Shown here: positions 57,752 to 64,000 of the stretch, piece by piece
How positions within the stretch are numbered: the stretch's first letter is position 1
How the letters are laid out: each line of letters opens with the position of its first letter
Assembly: GCF_001277175.1 (NCBI RefSeq)
Contig: NZ_CP012257.1
Span: forward strand, 1,240,001 to 1,304,000
DNA: 64,000 nucleotides
Origin: Cronobacter universalis NCTC 9529
Lineage (GTDB): Bacteria; Pseudomonadota; Gammaproteobacteria; Enterobacterales; Enterobacteriaceae
Reading direction: 5' to 3'
Position numbers and translations under genes: made by a program
The notes under the pieces: generated by a model
The model's database searches: none
What the model was told of the DNA's origin: nothing
The model's input: only the letters and a program-made list of their open reading frames with translations

Positions 57752-57772
57752 ATTTTTTGAATGATAAAATAA
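57752..57772. promoter_or_regulatory. Candidate nagB-side NagC operator
   Basis: An A/T-rich imperfect inverted repeat (ATTTTTTG...AAAATAA) centred at 57762. Its match is weak, but its centre is 94 bases from the strong nagE-side palindrome, about nine helical turns, the spacing at which NagC loops the E. coli nagB-nagE region. Confidence 0.35.
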
Positions 57773-57817
57773 GTTTTCGAGGTAAGCCAGAGCGAAGGGC
57801 GTTGAATAACGATATTT

Positions 57818-57833
57818 GGTGATAAAAATCACA
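57818..57833. promoter_or_regulatory. CRP site between nagB and nagE
   Basis: GGTGA-TAAAAA-TCACA matches the CRP consensus TGTGA-N6-TCACA at nine of ten positions. In E. coli a CRP site between the two NagC operators serves both divergent promoters. Confidence 0.8.
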
Positions 57834-57845
57834 GAAAAGACGCGT

Positions 57846-57866
57846 TTAATTTGCGAGGCGAATTAA
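57846..57866. promoter_or_regulatory. NagC operator on the nagE side
   Basis: TTAATTTGCG, one base, GGCGAATTAA: 8 of 10 positions are symmetric. The core resembles the palindromes upstream of chiP at 62399 and 62633. It lies 110-130 bases before nagE. Confidence 0.7.
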
Positions 57867-57975
57867 TTTTGCAGACACTCTGGATTGATGCAAAGTGTCG
57901 CCGCGTTTCAGGGTTAGTAGCACAATAAAAACACTGCTTAGCTGGAGCCTCATCGGGGTCTCATAGGGGGAAAAA

Positions 57976-60000
57976 GTGAGTATTTTAGGTTATTTACAAC
58001 GAGTAGGCAGGGCGCTGATGGTGCCTGTGGCTACGCTGCCTGCGGCAGCCATTCTGATGGGGGTCGGTTACTGGCTTGACCCGACCGGCTGGGGCGGCAG
58101 CAACGCGCTGGCGGCCTTCTTCATTCAGTCCGGCTCCGCGATTATCGACAACATGGGCGTGCTGTTTGCGGTCGGCGTCGCGTATGGTATGTCAAAAGAT
58201 AAAGACGGCGCTGCGGCGCTGGCGGGGTTTGTCGGCTTCCTGGTGCTGACGACGCTCTGCTCGCCAGCGGCTGTCGCCATGATCATGAAGATCCCGGCCG
58301 ATCAGGTGCCTGCCGCCTTCGGCAAAATTAAAAACCAGTTCGTGGGCATTATGGTGGGGATTATTGCCGCCGAACTGTACAACCGCTTTAGCGCCGTTGA
58401 GCTGCCGAAAGCGCTGTCCTTCTTCAGCGGCCGCCGTCTGGTTCCGATTCTGACGTCCTTCGTGATGATTGTTGTCGCGTTCATCATGATGTACATCTGG
58501 CCGGTGGTGTTTGGCGGTCTCGTCGATTTTGGCGAGCAGATCCAGAAGCTCGGTTCGGTCGGTGCGGGCGTTTACGCGTTCTTTAACCGTCTGCTGATCC
58601 CGGTGGGTCTGCATCACGCCCTGAACTCCGTGTTCTGGTTCGACGTGGCGGGCATTAACGATATCCCGAATTTCCTGGGCGGCGCGCAGTCTATCGAATC
58701 CGGTAAAGCCGTGGTCGGTATCACTGGTCGTTATCAGGCGGGCTTTTTCCCAATCATGATGTTCGGCCTGCCGGGCGCGGCGCTGGCGATTTACCACTGC
58801 GCGCGTCCGGAAAATAAAGCCAAAGTGCTGGGTATTATGATGGCGGGCGCTTTCGCCGCATTCTTTACCGGCATTACCGAGCCGCTGGAATTCTCCTTTA
58901 TGTTCGTGGCGCCGGTGCTGTATGTCATTCACGCGGTACTGACGGGCATCTCCGTATTTATCGCGGCGACAATGCACTGGATTGCCGGCTTCGGCTTCAG
59001 CGCCGGGCTGGTGGATATGGTGCTGTCGTCCCGTAACCCGCTGGCGACGCACTGGTACATGCTGATCCCGCAGGGTCTGGTTTTCTTCGTCATCTATTAC
59101 GCGGTGTTCCGCTTTACCATCACCAAATTCAACCTGATGACGCCGGGCCGTGAGCTGGCCGTCGCAGGCAGCGAAGCAGACGGTGTGGACGTCAACGTGA
59201 GCGACGAGAAAGACCTGGATGCGGCTGGCCTTGCGCGTCAGTACATCGCGGCGGTGGGGGGGTCCGATAACCTGACCGGTATCGATGCCTGCATCACGCG
59301 TCTGCGTCTGAACGTGAAAGATTCCGCGCGGGTGGATGAAGCGATGGCTAAGCGCCTTGGCGCGACGGGCGTGATTCGCCTTAACAAAACCAGCGTGCAA
59401 ATCATTGTCGGCTTCGTGGCGGAAAAAATTGCGAACGCGATGAAAACCACCGGTCATGTCGATGCCTCCGCGCCAAAAGCGCAAACCGCCGCTCCCGTAG
59501 CACCGGCCGTGAAGCCGCAGGCGGTGGCGAATGCAAAAACCATCGCCGCGCTGGTCTCGCCGGTGACGGGGGAAGTGGTCGCGCTCGACGCGGTGCCGGA
59601 TGAAGCGTTCGCCAGCAAAGCGGTCGGCGATGGCGTCGCCATCAAGCCCACCGATAAACTGGTGGTCGCGCCGGCGGCCGGGACTATCGTGAAAATCTTC
59701 AACACCAACCATGCGTTCTGCCTGGAAACTGAAAACGGCGCAGAAATTGTGGTGCACATGGGGATTGATACCGTTGCGCTGAACGGCCAGGGCTTTAAAC
59801 GCCTGGTGGAAGAGGGCGCGCAGGTGACGGCAGGCCAGCCGGTGCTGGAGCTTGATCTGGATTATCTGAACGCTAATGCGCGTTCGATGATTAGCCCGGT
59901 CGTATGCAGCAACATCGACGACTTCGGCGGGCTGGTTATCCAGGCGCAGGGCGCGGTGGTGGCAGGCCAGAGCGCGCTGTATGAAATTAAAGGCAAATAA
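57976..60000 (+). CDS. nagE: N-acetylglucosamine PTS transporter EIICBA (NagE)
   Basis: A 674-residue fused PTS permease: IIC membrane domain (about 1-390), IIB domain (about 415-490, phospho-Cys439 in GIDACITRL) and IIA domain (about 525-674, with H579 and phospho-His594 in VVHMGIDT). It imports GlcNAc as GlcNAc-6-phosphate. The IIA part is close to E. coli NagE, but the IIC part is clearly different and longer (the E. coli protein has 648 residues). The GTG start follows GGGGG by five bases. It diverges from nagB across NagC and CRP sites. Confidence 0.93.
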   Translation: MSILGYLQRVGRALMVPVATLPAAAILMGVGYWLDPTGWGGSNALAAFFIQSGSAIIDNMGVLFAVGVAYGMSKDKDGAAALAGFVGFLVLTTLCSPAAVAMIMKIPADQVPAAFGKIKNQFVGIMVGIIAAELYNRFSAVELPKALSFFSGRRLVPILTSFVMIVVAFIMMYIWPVVFGGLVDFGEQIQKLGSVGAGVYAFFNRLLIPVGLHHALNSVFWFDVAGINDIPNFLGGAQSIESGKAVVGITGRYQAGFFPIMMFGLPGAALAIYHCARPENKAKVLGIMMAGAFAAFFTGITEPLEFSFMFVAPVLYVIHAVLTGISVFIAATMHWIAGFGFSAGLVDMVLSSRNPLATHWYMLIPQGLVFFVIYYAVFRFTITKFNLMTPGRELAVAGSEADGVDVNVSDEKDLDAAGLARQYIAAVGGSDNLTGIDACITRLRLNVKDSARVDEAMAKRLGATGVIRLNKTSVQIIVGFVAEKIANAMKTTGHVDASAPKAQTAAPVAPAVKPQAVANAKTIAALVSPVTGEVVALDAVPDEAFASKAVGDGVAIKPTDKLVVAPAAGTIVKIFNTNHAFCLETENGAEIVVHMGIDTVALNGQGFKRLVEEGAQVTAGQPVLELDLDYLNANARSMISPVVCSNIDDFGGLVIQAQGAVVAGQSALYEIKGK

Positions 60001-60023
60001 TCGCTTCTGAGTCGTTATGCCTG

Positions 60024-60054
60024 AACGGCGGGGGAAACTCCCGCCGTTTTTTTT
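60024..60054 (+). terminator. Intrinsic terminator of nagE
   Basis: ACGGCGGGGG and TCCCGCCGT pair around AAAC, followed by eight T. Confidence 0.9.
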
Positions 60055-60128
60055 CGCCTTTTTTTGGGGCTGGCGCGCACCACTTAACGCCATGTAGGGT
60101 AGCGGACACTGAGATTAAGGAGAATCAC

Positions 60129-60545
60129 ATGCGTCAGATTATTGTCATCCTCTTCGCTGCCGTGCTGTTAAGCGGCTGCATTCCTCGCTACGCCACCCAC
60201 CGGCCTGCGCTCGATATGGATATTCAAAACGAGCAGGGCGAGCCCATTCCCCACGCCACGCTCTGGCTGCAAACGCACCGCATGCCGCCGGGTTATTACC
60301 CGCCGCCGGAAAAATTCACGGCGGATGACAACGGCCATGTTTCCGTCTCGCGCGTTTCGGAGTGGGAAAACATGATTTTCTTTCTCCACGGTACGATGAT
60401 CTATTCCTGGAGCTGGTGCGTTGAGGCGCCGGGCTACCTGCCGCGTGAAGGGAATGTGGAGTCGTTAAGGTCGCCCGTTAAATTACTTAAAGCCAGAACG
60501 CCCGAGCGTTGCCGGCTGGCGGAGTACGCAGAGACCAGGCAATAA
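60129..60545 (+). CDS. Predicted lipoprotein of unknown function
   Basis: A 138-residue protein with a lipoprotein signal peptide (MRQIIVILFAAVLLSGC, lipidated Cys17). The next residue is Ile, not Asp, so outer-membrane sorting is expected. The mature part (DMDIQNEQGEPIPHATLWLQ onward) looks like a small beta-sandwich of the carboxypeptidase-regulatory or transthyretin-like type. That reading is tentative. An AAGGAG site precedes the ATG. I do not recognise the gene, and E. coli has none between nagE and glnS. Confidence 0.75.
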   Translation: MRQIIVILFAAVLLSGCIPRYATHRPALDMDIQNEQGEPIPHATLWLQTHRMPPGYYPPPEKFTADDNGHVSVSRVSEWENMIFFLHGTMIYSWSWCVEAPGYLPREGNVESLRSPVKLLKARTPERCRLAEYAETRQ

Positions 60546-60651
60546 CCGACGGCGCGCGACGGCGGGATTTTCTGTAACTAAAGGTTGTTTCCCGTCTCTG
60601 CTTATAAGATCATACGCCGTTAAACGATGTTGACGCTTTGAGGAATATGCG

Positions 60652-62319
60652 ATGAGTGAGGCTGAAGCCCGCCCGACTAACTTTATTCGCCAGATTATCG
60701 ATGAAGATCTGGCGTCTGGAAAACACACCACGATTTGCACCCGTTTTCCGCCGGAGCCGAATGGCTATCTGCACATCGGCCACGCGAAATCGATCTGCCT
60801 GAACTTCGGTATCGCGCAGGATTACCAGGGCCAGTGCAACCTCCGCTTTGACGATACCAACCCGGTGAAAGAAGATCTGGAATTTGTTGAGTCGATTAAA
60901 AATGACGTGCAATGGCTGGGTTTCCACTGGTCTGGCGACGTGCGCTACTCCTCTGACTATTTCGATCAGCTTTATAACTACGCCGTTGAGCTCATCAATA
61001 AAGGCCTGGCCTACGTTGACGAGCTGTCGCCGGAGCAGATCCGCGAATACCGCGGCACGCTGACCGCGCCTGGCAAAAACAGCCCGTTCCGCGATCGCAG
61101 CGTGGAAGAAAACCTGGCGCTGTTTGAGAAAATGCGTGCCGGTGGGTTTGAAGAGGGCAAAGCGTGCCTGCGCGCCAAAATCGATATGGCGTCGCCGTTT
61201 ATCGTGATGCGTGACCCGGTGCTGTACCGCATTAAATTCGCCGAACATCACCAGACGGGCAACAAATGGTGCATCTACCCGATGTACGACTTCACCCACT
61301 GCATCTCCGATGCGCTGGAAGGGATCACCCATTCGCTCTGTACGCTGGAGTTCCAGGACAACCGTCGTCTGTATGACTGGGTGCTGGATAACATCACCAT
61401 TCCGGTTCACCCGCGCCAGTACGAATTCTCGCGCCTGAATCTGGAATATACGGTGATGTCCAAGCGTAAGCTGAACCTGCTGGTCACCGATAAGCACGTC
61501 GAAGGCTGGGATGACCCGCGTATGCCGACGATTTCCGGCCTGCGCCGTCGCGGTTATACCGCCGGATCCATCCGCGAATTCTGCAAACGTATCGGCGTGA
61601 CCAAACAGGATAACACCGTGGAAATGGCCGCGCTGGAAGCGTGCATTCGCGAAGATCTCAACGAGAACGCGCCGCGCGCCATGGCGGTTATCGATCCGGT
61701 GAAACTGGTTATCGAAAACTACCCGCAGGGCCACAGCGAAATAGTGTCGATGCCTAACCATCCGAACAAACCGGAAATGGGCAACCGCGACGTGCCGTTC
61801 AGCGGCGAAATCTGGATCGATCGCGCGGATTTCCGTGAAGAAGCGAACAAGCAGTACAAGCGTCTGGTGCTGGGCAAAGAAGTGCGCCTGCGCAACGCGT
61901 ATGTGATCAAAGCAGAGCGCGTGGAGAAAGACGAGGCGGGTGAAATCACCACCATCTACTGCTCCTATGATGCCGACACGCTGAGTAAAGATCCCGCCGA
62001 TGGCCGCAAGGTCAAAGGCGTTATCCACTGGGTCAGCGCGGCGCATGCGCTGCCGGTTGAGATCCGTCTCTATGACCGTCTGTTCAGCGTGCCGAACCCG
62101 GGCGCAGCGGAAGATTTCCTCGCGACCATCAACAAAGAATCGCTGGTCATTAAGCAGGGTTATGCTGAGCCGGGCCTGAAAAATGCTGAAGCAGGCAAAG
62201 CCTGGCAGTTTGAGCGTGAAGGTTATTTTTGCCTCGACAGCCGCCATGCAAACGGTGACAAACTGGTGTTCAACCGCACCGTGGGACTGCGCGATACCTG
62301 GGCTAAAACCGGCGAATAA
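60652..62319 (+). CDS. glnS: Glutaminyl-tRNA synthetase
   Basis: A 555-residue class I synthetase. The ATP motif is HIGH (41-44, in [14 protein letters not shown]), and the KMSKS-type motif is MSKRK near residue 268. The C-terminal beta-barrels that read the CUG/UUG anticodon follow. Its substrates, four tRNA-Gln genes, lie 10 kb to the left. A GAGGA ribosome site precedes the ATG. Confidence 0.98.
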   Translation: MSEAEARPTNFIRQIIDEDLASGKHTTICTRFPPEPNGYLHIGHAKSICLNFGIAQDYQGQCNLRFDDTNPVKEDLEFVESIKNDVQWLGFHWSGDVRYSSDYFDQLYNYAVELINKGLAYVDELSPEQIREYRGTLTAPGKNSPFRDRSVEENLALFEKMRAGGFEEGKACLRAKIDMASPFIVMRDPVLYRIKFAEHHQTGNKWCIYPMYDFTHCISDALEGITHSLCTLEFQDNRRLYDWVLDNITIPVHPRQYEFSRLNLEYTVMSKRKLNLLVTDKHVEGWDDPRMPTISGLRRRGYTAGSIREFCKRIGVTKQDNTVEMAALEACIREDLNENAPRAMAVIDPVKLVIENYPQGHSEIVSMPNHPNKPEMGNRDVPFSGEIWIDRADFREEANKQYKRLVLGKEVRLRNAYVIKAERVEKDEAGEITTIYCSYDADTLSKDPADGRKVKGVIHWVSAAHALPVEIRLYDRLFSVPNPGAAEDFLATINKESLVIKQGYAEPGLKNAEAGKAWQFEREGYFCLDSRHANGDKLVFNRTVGLRDTWAKTGE

Positions 62320-62337
62320 TACTTTGCCTGTAACAAG

Positions 62338-62363
62338 ACGCCGCCGCTGTGCGGCGTTTTTTT
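62338..62363 (+). terminator. Intrinsic terminator of glnS
   Basis: ACGCCGC (62338-62344) and GCGGCGT (62351-62357) pair around CGCTGT, followed by seven T. Confidence 0.85.
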
Positions 62364-62393
62364 ATCTTTTTATTCAAACAGTTAATCGTGACA

Positions 62394-62417
62394 TAATATT
62401 CGCGACGCGAATTAATT
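62394..62417. promoter_or_regulatory. NagC operator 1 upstream of chiP
   Basis: A perfect 13-base palindrome TTCGCGACGCGAA (62399-62411) with A/T-rich arms (TAATA left, TTAATT right). NagC repression of chiP is established in E. coli, and the core resembles the nagE operator. Confidence 0.7.
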
Positions 62418-62629
62418 CATGGGATCATAATAAATCCCGCACCCGCCATAAAAACCTTTCTCGATATTTTTATCTGCATTTTCTCATGAAATCGCTTTCA
62501 TTTTATCAATCGGTCTAAATAAGTGCGCTTTTGTAGTATTAAAAACCTGTCTCATGAAAATGTTACAAAATGAAAATTATTTTGTGCACTGCGTCATAAA
62601 GCCACGAAAATTCAGGGGATTAAGATTGA

Positions 62630-62650
62630 TAATTCGCGCCGCGAAAAATA
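62630..62650. promoter_or_regulatory. NagC operator 2 upstream of chiP
   Basis: A second perfect 13-base palindrome TTCGCGCCGCGAA (62633-62645) with A/T-rich flanks, 234 bases from operator 1 centre to centre. Two distant sites would allow DNA looping. Confidence 0.65.
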
Positions 62651-62722
62651 GTCTTGAGGGGCTGTTTCGGGGGTTCTCCTTCGACACGTTTACTTTTTGA
62701 GTTTTCATTTTTTCAGGCGCTA

Positions 62723-62735
62723 CTGGCGCCGCGAA
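62723..62735. promoter_or_regulatory. Possible third NagC half-palindrome
   Basis: CTGGCGCCGCGAA has a perfect right half and a 4-of-6 left half, 90 bases after operator 2 and inside the likely leader. It may be a weak accessory site. Confidence 0.35.
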
Positions 62736-62742
62736 TTTTTTA

Positions 62743-62760
62743 CGTCAAAGAGGAATTTCA
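62743..62760 (+). promoter_or_regulatory. ChiX small-RNA pairing site over the chiP ribosome site
   Basis: CGTCAAAGAGGAATTTCA is, from memory of the E. coli/Salmonella ChiX RNA, an 18-base uninterrupted complement of its seed. It covers the AGAGGA ribosome site directly before the chiP ATG. ChiX with Hfq is known to silence chiP until chitosugar-induced chb mRNA titrates it. The chiX gene itself is not in the window. Confidence 0.75.
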
Positions 62761-62761
62761 C

Positions 62762-64000
62762 ATGCGTTCGTTGAGATACAAACGTAGCGGCGTCGCGCTG
62801 GCTGTCGCCAGCGTCACCGCGCTGGGCTGCTTATGCAGCCCGCCCGCTCACGCCGCGGGGTTTATAGATGACTCCACGTTAACCGGCGGCATCTATTACT
62901 GGCAGCGCGAGCGCGACCGTAAAGATGTCGCGGAAGATAAATACAAAACTAACCTGTCGCATTCCACCTGGAACGCAAACCTCGATTTCCAGTCAGGGTT
63001 TGCCGCCGATATGTTCGGGCTTGACCTCGCCGCGTTCACGGCCATCGAAATGGCGGAAAACGGCGACAGCGGACACCCCAATGAAATCGCGTTCTCTTCC
63101 AGCAATAAAGCCTACGACGAAGACTGGTCCGGCGATAAAAGCGGTATCAGCCTCTATAAAGCAGCCGGTAAATTTAAATATGGCCCGCTCTGGGCCCGGG
63201 CTGGCTGGCTGCAGCCTACCGGCCAGACACTGCTGGCGCCGCACTGGAGCTTTATGCCCGGCACCTATCAGGGCGCGGAAGCGGGCGCGAATTTTGACTA
63301 CGGCGAGGCGGGCGCGTTGAGCTTTTCGTACATGTGGACCAACGAATATAAATCGCCGTGGCATCTGGAGATGGACAAGTTTTACCAGAACGACAGAACC
63401 ACCCGCGTGGATTATCTCCACTCCATCGGCGCGAAATACGATTTTAAAAACTCGCTGGTGCTCGAAGCGGCTTTTGGTCAGGCGGAAGGTTATATCGATC
63501 AATACTTTGCGAAAGCGAGCTACAACTTTTCCCTTGCGGGTAGCGCGCTCTCTACCAGTTATCAATTTTACGGCGCGCGCGATAAAGCCAGTAACGGCAG
63601 TATCAATGATATCTACGACGGCACCGCCTGGCTTCAGGCGCTGACGTTTGGCTATAAAATAGGCCAGGTCGATCTGCGTCTGGAAGGCACCTGGGTGAGC
63701 GCCGAAGGGCAGCAGGGCTATTTTCTGCAGCGCATGACGCCCACTTACGCCTCTTCCAACGGGCGGCTGGATATCTGGTGGGATAACCGCTCCGATTTTA
63801 ACGCCGATGACGAAAAAGCCGTGTTCTTCGGCGCGATGTATGATCTCAAAAACTGGAACCTGCCTGGTTTTGCGCTCGGCGCGTCATACGTTTACGCCTG
63901 GGATGCGAAACCCTCCACACTCCCGACCACCGATGGCTACTACGATCCCAACTATCGCCTGAAAGAGTCCGCTTACAGTCTGGATGCGGTTTACACCCTG
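62762..64000 (+). CDS. chiP: Chitoporin ChiP, 3' end cut by window edge
   Basis: The first 413 codons of an OprD-family outer-membrane porin for chitooligosaccharides (YbfM). A signal peptide ([22 protein letters not shown]..., cleavage after AHA near residue 32) precedes a beta-barrel of alternating aromatic/polar strands such as [23 protein letters not shown]. coli ChiP has about 468 residues, so roughly 50 are missing. Imported chitobiose is broken down through NagA/NagB, encoded nearby. Confidence 0.95.
   Translation, partial: MRSLRYKRSGVALAVASVTALGCLCSPPAHAAGFIDDSTLTGGIYYWQRERDRKDVAEDKYKTNLSHSTWNANLDFQSGFAADMFGLDLAAFTAIEMAENGDSGHPNEIAFSSSNKAYDEDWSGDKSGISLYKAAGKFKYGPLWARAGWLQPTGQTLLAPHWSFMPGTYQGAEAGANFDYGEAGALSFSYMWTNEYKSPWHLEMDKFYQNDRTTRVDYLHSIGAKYDFKNSLVLEAAFGQAEGYIDQYFAKASYNFSLAGSALSTSYQFYGARDKASNGSINDIYDGTAWLQALTFGYKIGQVDLRLEGTWVSAEGQQGYFLQRMTPTYASSNGRLDIWWDNRSDFNADDEKAVFFGAMYDLKNWNLPGFALGASYVYAWDAKPSTLPTTDGYYDPNYRLKESAYSLDAVYTL

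Larger units (their letters stand above)
62320..62761. other. chiP upstream region
   Basis: After the glnS terminator, this 442-base region holds no protein gene. It contains three NagC-type palindromes and the ChiX pairing site, all listed separately. The remainder is A/T-rich and should contain the chiP promoter, which I cannot place with confidence. Confidence 0.5.

Noticed and set aside
58192..60093. A 633-codon open frame antisense to nagE
   Set aside because: It is the reverse shadow of a GC-rich, highly biased coding sequence; it is Arg/His-rich without domains, and nagE is certain.
60610..62247. A 545-codon open frame antisense to glnS
   Set aside because: Same reason: a shadow frame with low-complexity Phe/Arg/His composition opposite an unquestionable synthetase gene.

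Overview
The window is a stretch of enterobacterial chromosome. Gene content and order follow the E. coli segment from ybdL to chiP almost step by step, including ahpCF, uspG, ybdR, rnk, rna, dcuC, pagP, cspE, crcB, the lip/dac/mrd genes, leuS, gltIJKL, lnt, miaB, a seven-tRNA operon, asnB, nagDCABE and glnS. Two features are absent from E. coli and point to Cronobacter or a close relative: a complete alpha-glucoside (palatinose-type) operon between rnk and rna, and a methionine-salvage gene (mtnB) at the left edge. The genus call is an inference from synteny and gene content. Protein similarity statements come from memory of E. coli sequences, not from a search.

Left part (1-9.8 kb): mtnB and the aminotransferase gene ybdL diverge from a MetJ operator. 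A LysR gene (ybdO) follows. The gene dsbG, expected next to ahpC, is missing. In its place is an intergenic region with an OxyR-like box and a candidate terminator-ended small RNA. The peroxidase pair ahpC-ahpF is split by an ERIC element and an intrinsic terminator. uspG, ybdR, rnk and a GntP-family permease with two overlapping GntR-type operators complete this part.

Accessory sugar operon (10.2-18 kb): a binding protein, two permeases, an ATPase and two GH13 glucosidases form one operon ending in a terminator. REP repeats lie between the binding-protein and permease genes. No regulator gene sits beside it.

Middle (18-50 kb): a small Cys-rich secreted protein, RNase I, DcuC with an FNR box, PagP, CspE, an unlisted 28-residue membrane peptide, fluoride channel, amidase and TatE. 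These are followed by a long leftward run of housekeeping genes: lipoylation, cell-wall elongation, ribosome silencing/methylation, NAD synthesis, DNA polymerase delta, LPS assembly, LeuS, the glutamate/aspartate ABC transporter with SroC RNA, apolipoprotein acyltransferase, rRNA maturation and MiaB. cobC, usually between rsfS and nadD, is absent.

Right part (50-64 kb): the tRNA operon (metT leuW glnU glnW metU glnV glnX) with a consensus promoter, asnB, the nagBACD operon divergent from nagE, an unrecognised lipoprotein gene, glnS and the 5' part of chiP. The nag and chiP genes form one regulon. NagC-type palindromes lie between nagB and nagE and three times upstream of chiP. The chiP leader also carries an 18-base match to the known ChiX small-RNA pairing sequence.
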